A stretch of DNA of 36,507 nt from assembly GCA_036399715.1 (NCBI GenBank), contig DASWMO010000246.1:1-36507 (forward strand), in the 5' to 3' direction. This stretch comes from DASVSE01 sp036399715. GTDB taxonomy: Bacteria > Bacteroidota > Rhodothermia > Rhodothermales > Rubricoccaceae. Under the pieces are notes generated by a model. The model saw only the letters and a program-made list of their open reading frames with translations, had not been told where the DNA came from and ran no database searches. Both the position numbers and the translations under genes were made by a program. This document shows positions 30,500 through 36,507 of the stretch, in pieces; within the stretch, counting starts at the first letter, position 1, and every line of letters starts with the position of its first letter.

Positions 30500-32278
30500 G
30501 TGTCGTCTCCGACCCTCCCGCCCGAGGTCGCGTCTGACGCGACCATCCCCGGCCTCGCGCTCCGCGACGGCTTCGCCCTCCGCGACGGCCAGACGGCCTT
30601 CCTCCGCGCGTGGGCAGCCGCCCTCGACGGCGGCGAGCGCAACGCGCTCGGCGTGTTCGTCCCCGGCTACGGCAAGACGATCACGGCGCTGGCAAGCTTT
30701 CTCGTCGCCCGCGCGCTCGGCATCGCGGACCGCCTCGTCGTCTTCGTCCCCCGCGGCAACCTCCGCGACCAGTACGCCGACGGGGCCGAGCTCGCCCGTG
30801 TCTTTCAGAACCTCGGCGCGCCGCCCGTCAGCTTCTGCGTCGCGGACTCGGACCGCGTGTTCCTCAAAAACCTCGACGTCGAGGTCGTCATCACGACGTA
30901 CCAGTACGCCTCCGGCGAGCGCGGCAACGACGCCCTCATCGCGTTCTGCCGCCAGGCCAAGGCCCTCTTCGTGTTCGACGAGGTCCACCACCTCGCCACC
31001 GACGGGACGTGGGCCCGCGCCGTCGAGCGCTTCCCGCACGCCGCCTCGGTCGCCCTCTCCGGGACGCCCCTCCGGAGCGACAACAAGACCCTCTTCGGCG
31101 TCCCGTTCGAGGAAGACGACGACGGCTTCCAGTACTACCGCGCGCTCCACGAGGTCTCGATGCGCCAGGCCCACGCCGAGGGCGGCATCCTCAAGCGCGT
31201 CGACGCCCACGTCGTGGACTACACCGTCCGGATGGTGCGGACCGACACGGGCGAGGAGGTCGACGTGTCGCTCTCGGAGCTACGCGAGATGGCCGACACG
31301 CCGCGCGACGTCGACACCTTCCTCGCGCGGCGCAAGCTCCGCTTCCACGAGGTCTACCTCGACACGCTGCTCGGGCCGGCCTTTGCCCGCTTCGCCGAGA
31401 AGCGCGGCGCCCTCGCGCGCACGTTTGCCCGGACCGGCCGCCTCATGGACCCGGCCGCGCGCAACCACCAGATGCTCGTCATCGCGATGAGCAACATTCA
31501 CGCCGCGGCGATCCTCCAGCACGTCCGGCGGCGCTACCCGGACATCTCCAGCGCCCGCATCGGGCAGGACGTGCCGGCCCAGGAGCGCCAGACGACGCTC
31601 GACGCGTACCGCCGCGGCGAGATCGACGTGATGGTGCAGGTGGACATGATCGGCGAGGGGACGGACATCAAGCCGATCTCGGTCCTCGTCAAGGCCGACC
31701 TCGTCCGCGCGCTCGGCAAGACGATGCAGCAGGTCTTCCGCGGGATGCGCCACGTCCCCGGCTGGCCCGACGACGCCAACCGCTGCGACCTCTACGCCGC
31801 CGACGACTCGGGCGTCGTGGACACCCTCCGCTGGATCGCGGCCGAGGAGCAGGCCGGCGTGAAGCGCTCTGGGAAGTCGGGCGGCGAGGGCCTCGCCGTG
31901 CCGGGCACGCGCGAGGTCCAGCACTCGGTCTGGGAACTCAAGTCGGTCACGCAGGGCGCCTCGCAGACGACCTCGATCGAGCAGATGCCGGGCTACCGCA
32001 CGTCGGCCGCCTTCCACGCCGCGCCGCCCGTCCCCGAGGCCGCGCCCGAGGCGCTCGACGTCGCCCGCCGCGAGCGCGCCCTCCGCCGCGAGTGCGCCGT
32101 CCTCGCCCGCGACCTCGCCTTCGCCCTCGATGCGCCCGCGCGGCCGGTCACCGCCCGCGACGTGCACCGCATCGCCAAGGAGCGCATCGCTAAGGCGCAG
32201 GGCGACCTCAGCCTCGGCGAGCTGGAGCGCAAGAAGCTCTGGCTCGAGCGCTCGATCCGCGCCGGGCGGTTGCAGTAG
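30500..32278 (+). CDS. Orphan DEAD/DEAH-type SF2 helicase
   Basis: A 592-residue cytoplasmic SF2 helicase of the broad SSL2/ResIII-like group. Walker A is VPGYGKT (Lys59), motif Ia VFVPRGNLRDQ, motif II DEVHH (160-164), motif III LSGTP. The second RecA domain has IGQDVPAQERQTTLDAYRRGEIDVMVQVDMIGEGTDI, and motif VI is QQVFRGMRHV, a variant of QxxGRxxR. A long insert (about residues 195-300) separates the two domains. The last 150 residues are charged and helical, with no known domain recognised. No nuclease, methylase or phage gene is adjacent. GTG 30500 is chosen as the first start after the promoter box. DNA or RNA substrate unknown. Confidence 0.88.
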   Translation: MSSPTLPPEVASDATIPGLALRDGFALRDGQTAFLRAWAAALDGGERNALGVFVPGYGKTITALASFLVARALGIADRLVVFVPRGNLRDQYADGAELARVFQNLGAPPVSFCVADSDRVFLKNLDVEVVITTYQYASGERGNDALIAFCRQAKALFVFDEVHHLATDGTWARAVERFPHAASVALSGTPLRSDNKTLFGVPFEEDDDGFQYYRALHEVSMRQAHAEGGILKRVDAHVVDYTVRMVRTDTGEEVDVSLSELREMADTPRDVDTFLARRKLRFHEVYLDTLLGPAFARFAEKRGALARTFARTGRLMDPAARNHQMLVIAMSNIHAAAILQHVRRRYPDISSARIGQDVPAQERQTTLDAYRRGEIDVMVQVDMIGEGTDIKPISVLVKADLVRALGKTMQQVFRGMRHVPGWPDDANRCDLYAADDSGVVDTLRWIAAEEQAGVKRSGKSGGEGLAVPGTREVQHSVWELKSVTQGASQTTSIEQMPGYRTSAAFHAAPPVPEAAPEALDVARRERALRRECAVLARDLAFALDAPARPVTARDVHRIAKERIAKAQGDLSLGELERKKLWLERSIRAGRLQ

Positions 32279-32293
32279 CGCGCCCGCGGCGTC

Positions 32294-32299
32294 TAGCTT
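32294..32299 (+). promoter_or_regulatory. Predicted promoter for the broken sensor kinase
   Basis: TTGCAG (32270-32275), an 18-base spacer, TAGCTT (32294-32299), then the ATG at 32318. It has the same geometry as the trp promoter. The TTG box lies inside the helicase 3' end. Confidence 0.5.
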
Positions 32300-32317
32300 C
32301 TCACCCTCAGCAAGCGG

Positions 32318-34456
32318 ATGGCGCGTGCTCTCGAAACCGGTCTGACTGCCGAGCGCGTGCTCGAGGTGACGGCGTGCCTCGCGGCGGCGCTCACCCCGGC
32401 CGACGTCGCCGAGACGTGTCTGGAGCAGATCGTCGACGTGCTCGGCGCGTTCGGCGGGGCGCTCCTGCTCGCCGAGGCCGGCGGGCTGCGGGTCGCGCAC
32501 GCCGTCGGCTACCCGTCCGAGGTCCTCGCGGCGTGGCCGACGATCCCGCTTGACGGCCCGACGCCAGCCGCGGACGCCGTCCGCCGCCAGACGGCGCTGT
32601 GGCTGCCGACGGACGCCGAGGTCGTCGCGGCATACCCGGCGCTAGGCCCGTCGAGCGCGCGCCCCGGGAAGCTGCGCGCTCGCCGTGCTCCCGCTCGTGG
32701 CCGCCGGCGAGGCGCTCAGCGCGGTGACGCTCTCGTTCGAGACCGACCGCATGTTCGGGCCGGCCGAGCGGGCCTTCGGGGTCGCGATCGCGGTCCAAGC
32801 GGCGACGGCGCTGGAGCGCGTGCGCCTCTTTGAAGCCGAGCGCGGCAGCCGAGAGCGCGCACGCTTCCGCGCCGACCTCGCCGAGGCGCTCCGAGCGGCC
32901 GAGGCCGACCCGGCCAGCGGACCCGAGGCCGCCGAGGCCGCGGCCGTCCGCCTGCTCGGCCAGCACCTCCGCGTGTCCCGCGTGCTGTTCGACGAGGCGG
33001 TCGCCAGTGACGGCGGCGCCAGCCCGGACGTCGACGTGGCCCACGACTGGTGCGACGGCGTCGTGAGCGTGCGCGGCCGCCACGCCCTCGCCGCGTTCGG
33101 GGCCGCGCCCGCGGCCGCGTTCGCCCGCGGCGAGCACGTCGCCGTGGGCGACGTGGAGGAGGCGGGCCACACGGACGCCGAACGGAACGCCTATGCCGCC
33201 GCCAGCGTCCCCGCGCACCTCGGCGTGCCCGTCGCGCGCGGCGGCCGCTTCGCGTCGCTCCTCGCCATCCACGACTGCCGCGCCCGCGTGTGGACGCCCG
33301 ACGAGGTCGCGCTCGCGCGCGGGACGGCCGAGTGGACGTGGGCGGCCGTCGAGCGGGCCCGCGCCGAGGCGGCGCTCCGCGCGAGCGAAGCGCGCTACAG
33401 CCGCGCGATGCGCACCGCCGTCGGTGGGGTCTACGAGTGGGAGGTCGCGACGGGCACCGTCACGCGGTCCGAGGGCTACGTGGAGCTCATCCTACGCGCC
33501 GGCCGAGATGGGCGACGCCGCATGGTGGATCGCCCAGATCCACCCGGCCGACGCGGCGCGCCTCGCGCCGGTCGGCGAGGCGCTGCGCGCGCGGTCCGAG
33601 GAAACGACGTTCTCGTCCGAGTACCGCGTCCGCCACCGCGACGGCCACTGGGTGGACGTGTGGGAGCATGCCGTCGTGGAGCGGGACGCCGCCGGGGCGC
33701 CGCTGCGGGTGACGGGCCACGTGATCGACATCACGGCGCGTGTCGCGGGGGCGCGCGCTGCGGCAGCTCAACGAGACGCTCGAGGCGCGCGTCGTCGCGC
33801 GGACGGCCGAGGTCCGCGCGCTGGCGTCGGCACTGACGCGGGCCGAGCAGCGCGAGCGCGAGCGCCTCTCGCACGTGCTCCACGACGACCTTCAGCAGAC
33901 GCTCTTCGGGCTCGACCTCTGCGCGACGGCCCTCGCGGCGCGCGTCCCACCCGCGCTGGCCGACGACGTCGCGGCGCTGGCGCGCCACGCCCGCACGGCG
34001 AGCTCGACCGCGCGCCACCTCGCGGTCGAGCTCGCGCCGCCGGTCCTCGTTGGCGAAGGCCTAGCGCCGGCGCTGCGGTGGCTCGCCGTCCACGCCGGCC
34101 CCGCCCACGGCCTCACGGTTGACGCGTCGGGTGTAGAGGACGGCCCGGAGCCCGCCGAGGCGTCCCGCGTGCTGCTGTACCAGGTCGCGCGAGATGCTCT
34201 TCAACGCGGCCAAGCACGCCGGCACAGACCGCGCGCGGCTGGCCTACGCCCAACGCGACGACATGCTCGTGCTGGAGGTCGGCGACGACGGCCGCGGCTT
34301 CGACCCTCCTCCGCCGGCGGCTTCGGGCTCGTGTCCGTGCGCGACCGCCTCGCCTACTGCGGCGGCCACCTCGACCGCTGGACGGCCCTCGGGGCCGGCA
34401 CCCACCTCCGCGCCTGCCTCCCCGCGGCCACATCGACGCCTGCACCGGCGGCCTGA
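32318..34456 (+). pseudogene. GAF-GAF-PAS-HisKA_3 sensor kinase, interrupted by about five frameshifts
   Basis: Protein similarity runs through three frames in order. GAF 1 starts at ATG 32318 and shifts near 32650-32670 into its own end (VLPLVAAGEALSAVTLSF). GAF 2 spans about 32870-33370. PAS starts near 33385, shifts near 33490, and continues as APAEMGDAAWWIAQIHPAD to GHVIDITARV. A shift at a G5 run near 33745 leads to the HisKA_3 region LSHVLHDDLQQTLFGLDL (phospho-His codon 33881-33883). A shift near 34190 leads to the ATPase N box MLFNAAKHAG and DDGRGFDP, and a shift near 34310 to GFGLVSVRDRLAYCGG. Four shifts behave as +1 and the last as -1. All catalytic motifs survive. This is either recent decay or locally poor sequence. 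Intact, it would be a NarL-type kinase; no response regulator is nearby. Confidence 0.8.
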
Positions 34457-34457
34457 C

Positions 34458-34737
34458 GCGTACCGCCAAGGATCAGGCCCGCAAGCGCGATCGACCCGGG
34501 GAGGACGAGCCCATAGAAACCGGCGGGCTAGCGGGCCCGGCAGCACGCCCGCGAGCCACGGCCCGAGCCAGCAGGAGACGTACTGCTGTGGCTGCCCGAG
34601 GCCGAGATGCGGCGCCACCTCGGCCGTGGGCCAGTCGTACATGATGCCCAACCTGAGTGCTCGACCGGGTCGATTGACCCGTAAAGCCACACGAGAGCGG
34701 CGGTAGCGGCGAGCGAAAAGGCGAGCGGACGGGGCAC
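34458..34737 (-). pseudogene. Frameshifted small membrane protein
   Basis: Read on the minus strand from GTG 34737, the first frame gives MPRPLAFSLAATAALVWLYG, a membrane helix. A shift near 34640 gives LGIMYDWPTAEVAPHLGLG and QPQQYVSCWLGPWLAGVLP. A second shift near 34545 gives a hydrophobic GFYGLVLPGSIALAGLILGG. The three pieces read like one integral membrane protein of about 90 residues broken twice. I do not recognise the family. Its damage adjoins that of the broken kinase, supporting one common cause. This gene fills most of the 362-base gap between the kinase and the RuvC-like gene. Confidence 0.5.
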
Positions 34738-34818
34738 AGGGCGGGATCGGGGTGCGGCGCCGGGGCGTCCGCCCGGCGAACGTCGCTCCGCCCGGCCCTG
34801 GACTCGCCCGCCTTCGAC

Positions 34819-35331
34819 TTGCCCGGCCCTGACGCGCCCGACGGCAGCGCGGCGCACGCGCCTGCGCTGTTGGCCGTCGACCTCGGGCTGCGGACCGGCT
34901 TCGCGGCCTATGCCCGCGACGGGCGCCTCGTGTGGGCGCGCTCGCAGAACCTCGGCACGCGAACGCGCCTGCGCGCGGCGGCGGCGCACGTGCTGAACGG
35001 CCTGCCCGGCGTCGAGCGGCTGGTGCTCGAAGGCGGCGGCGACCTCGCGCGGCTGTGGGCGGCCGTCGGCGAGAAGCGCGGACTCGCCGTGCGCGTCGTC
35101 GACGCGCAGACGTGGCGGCGGGCGCTCCTGCTGCCCCGCGAGCAGCGCTCCGGGACGGACGCCAAGGCGGCCGCGGATGGCCTCGCGCGGGCCGTCATCG
35201 CGTGGTCTGGCGCCGCGGCCCCGAAGGGCGCCCTGCGCCACGACGCCGCCGAGGCCGTCGCCGTCGGCCTGTGGGGCGTGCTCGATGCGGGCTGGCTCGC
35301 GGCGGTGCCCGAGGCAGTCAGACGCCGGTGA
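34819..35331 (+). CDS. RuvC-like RNase H-fold protein
   Basis: A 170-residue protein with the layout of a Holliday-junction resolvase-like nuclease. Strand 1 is LLAVDLGLRTGFAAY (Asp21), strand 4 carries VLEGGGDLARLW (Glu71), and a C-terminal helix has HDAAEAVAVGLWG (His141, Asp142, Glu145). Those are the positions of the RuvC/RNase H acidic residues. The middle motif VDAQTWRRALL also follows RuvC-like proteins. It is not canonical RuvC: no RuvA/B is nearby and overall similarity looks low. The start at TTG 34819 is weak; the true start may be further in, closer to Leu17. Nuclease activity is inferred. Confidence 0.72.
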   Translation: MPGPDAPDGSAAHAPALLAVDLGLRTGFAAYARDGRLVWARSQNLGTRTRLRAAAAHVLNGLPGVERLVLEGGGDLARLWAAVGEKRGLAVRVVDAQTWRRALLLPREQRSGTDAKAAADGLARAVIAWSGAAAPKGALRHDAAEAVAVGLWGVLDAGWLAAVPEAVRRR

Positions 35332-35360
35332 CGTGCGGGAGCACCGTCCGGCGCCGCGCG

Positions 35361-35366
35361 TAGAGT
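35361..35366 (+). promoter_or_regulatory. Possible -7 promoter box TAGAGT
   Basis: CGCGTAGAGTCG, 20 bases before the ATG at 35387. It is a one-base variant of the recurring TAnnTT box. Confidence 0.3.
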
Positions 35367-35386
35367 CGGACCCGCTCACGCCCGTC

Positions 35387-35575
35387 ATGTTCGAGATCGA
35401 GCACGCCTTCGCCTGCCCCTACTGCAACGCCGAGATCTCGATGCTGCTCGACCCGAGCGTCTCGGCGCAGCGCTACGTCGAGGACTGCGAGGTGTGCTGC
35501 AACCCGATCGAGATCGACTACGCAGTCGAGGACGGCGAGGTCGTCCGGTTCGAGGCGCACAGCATCGAGCAGTAG
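35387..35575 (+). CDS. CPXCG-motif cysteine-rich zinc-ribbon protein
   Basis: A 62-residue protein with two Cys pairs: FACPYCNAEI near residue 10 and CEVCCNPIEIDY near residue 34. It follows the Cys-rich CPXCG family, in which the pairs bind one zinc. The acidic C-terminus ends AHSIEQ. Function unknown; the family is small and widespread. It converges on the minus-strand histidine kinase with a 22-base gap. Confidence 0.85.
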   Translation: MFEIEHAFACPYCNAEISMLLDPSVSAQRYVEDCEVCCNPIEIDYAVEDGEVVRFEAHSIEQ

Positions 35576-35597
35576 CCGACTCGCCTCGGGCGACCGC

Positions 35598-36507
35598 TCA
35601 CATCGGCAGCGTCACGACGAACGTGGCGCCGTCGCCGGGCGTGTCGCGGGTTTCGAGCGTCCCGCTGTGGCCCTGCGTGACGATGTCGTAGGCGAGCGAC
35701 AGCCCGAGGCCGGTCCCCTGCCCCGCCGCTCGCGTCGTGAAGAATGGCTCGAAGACGCGGCCGCGCGCGGCGGGCGAGAGGCCGGGGCCGTTGTCGGTGA
35801 CACTCACCTCGACGGCCGGCCCAGCGCCTGACAGGTCCTCCGGCGGGTCGCCGGGGAGCACGCGCAGGGCGACCGTGAGCGTCGGCGTCCAGTCGCTGCC
35901 GACAGGCTCGGCCGCGGCGCGGTCGGCGAGGGCGGCGAAGGCGTTGGCGAACAGGTTCGCGAACACGCGCCGGAGCGAGCCCGCCACGGCGACAACCTCG
36001 GCGCCGTCCGAGGCGTCGTCGACGACGAGCCGCAGGCCGGCGGGGGCGTCGTCGCGCAGCGCCTCCAGCGTCGCATCGACGAGGTCTGCCACGGCGACCT
36101 GCCCGCGCGGCCCGCCGACCGTCCGGACGTGCTCCAGCATCGACGTCACGATGTCGTTGGCGCGGCGGGCGTGCTCGTCGACGCGGGCGAGGTTGGCCCG
36201 GAGCAGCGAGAGGGTCTCCGCCGTGGCGTCGGCGGCGGCCGTGTCGGGGACGGGATAGCGCTCGAAGGTCTCGGACAGTTCGGCGACGAGGTCGAAGGCG
36301 AGGCCTGAGAAGCCGACGACGAAGTTGAGCGGGTTGCGGATCTCGTGCGCGATGCCTGCGGTGACGCGGCCGAGGCTGGCGAGCTTCTCGGTCTGGACGA
36401 GCTGCCGCTGCGCGGATCGCAGCTCGTCGAGCGTGTCGACGAGGCGGTTGTTGGCGTCGCGGAGAGCGGCGTTGCGCGACGCCTCGGCGGCCTGCGCCTC
36501 GCGGAGC
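35598..36507 (-). CDS. Sensor histidine kinase, C-terminal part (N-terminus outside window)
   Basis: The frame is open to the right edge of the window. A coiled-coil lead-in (ANNRLVDTLDELRSAQRQLVQTEKLASLGRVTAG) enters the H box IAHEIRNPLNFV, with its His codon at 36347-36345 on the minus strand. The HATPase domain follows: N box FANLFANAFAAL, G1 VTDNGPGLSP, F box FEPFFTT and G2 GQGTGLGLSLAYDIV. It is an ordinary HisKA-type kinase with no attached receiver domain in view. Unlike the kinase at 32-34 kb, it has no frameshift. The sensory region and partner lie outside the window. Confidence 0.92.
   Translation of the reverse strand, partial: LREAQAAEASRNAALRDANNRLVDTLDELRSAQRQLVQTEKLASLGRVTAGIAHEIRNPLNFVVGFSGLAFDLVAELSETFERYPVPDTAAADATAETLSLLRANLARVDEHARRANDIVTSMLEHVRTVGGPRGQVAVADLVDATLEALRDDAPAGLRLVVDDASDGAEVVAVAGSLRRVFANLFANAFAALADRAAAEPVGSDWTPTLTVALRVLPGDPPEDLSGAGPAVEVSVTDNGPGLSPAARGRVFEPFFTTRAAGQGTGLGLSLAYDIVTQGHSGTLETRDTPGDGATFVVTLPM

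Noticed and set aside
32318..34456. Several separate small genes in the broken-kinase region
   Set aside because: The pieces join in order into one standard GAF-GAF-PAS-HisKA_3-HATPase protein, so one frameshifted gene is simpler.

Overview
The window is very GC-rich, and most genes have G or C at nearly every third codon position. Two secreted proteins carry C-terminal type IX secretion (T9SS) sorting domains, a DUF4296-like lipoprotein is present, and almost no start codon has a Shine-Dalgarno sequence. Together these point to a high-GC relative of the Bacteroidota, most plausibly Rhodothermota (Rubricoccaceae- or Salinibacter-like). That placement is inference; no rRNA gene is present to confirm it.

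Region 1 (1-11.5 kb): the 3' part of an L,D-transpeptidase gene is followed by a long tryptophan operon: trpL-trpE-(unknown helical protein)-trpS-trpG-trpD-trpC-trpF-trpB-(GNAT acetyltransferase)-trpA, then hisG. Most junctions from trpS to trpA are ATGA, GTGA or TGATG overlaps, so translation is probably coupled. In front of trpE lies what looks like a complete ribosome-mediated attenuator: a 27-codon leader ORF with Trp codons 10 and 13, a 1:2 protector, a 2:3 antiterminator and a 3:4 terminator ending in six T. Its promoter sits so close to the leader ATG that the mRNA is probably leaderless.

Region 2 (11.6-17.6 kb): a small AtuA-like domain protein, a DUF4296-like lipoprotein and a half-length asparaginase-domain protein are followed by three tandem choice-of-anchor B paralogues. 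The first is anchored as a lipoprotein; the other two carry T9SS sorting domains.

Region 3 (17.7-23.4 kb): recQ (minus) is divergent from folD (plus). Then come a 52-residue DUF5989-like membrane protein and, on the minus strand, uvrD/pcrA followed by a GNAT gene.

Region 4 (23.6-30.2 kb): three tandem secreted M1-family metallopeptidases. The third has an extra N-terminal beta-rich domain. Strong hairpins follow the first two.

Region 5 (30.2-36.5 kb): six 21-bp tandem repeats lie in front of an orphan SF2 helicase. Next is a GAF-GAF-PAS-HisKA_3 sensor kinase broken by about five frameshifts, and a small membrane-protein gene that is also frameshifted. The window ends with a RuvC-like nuclease-fold protein, a CPXCG zinc-ribbon protein and the C-terminal part of another histidine kinase on the minus strand.

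A recurring element resembling gTAgnTT lies about 5-35 bases before many transcription-unit starts and probably represents the local form of the Bacteroidota -7 promoter box (TAnnTTTG). No tRNA, rRNA, CRISPR array, transposase or phage gene was recognised.
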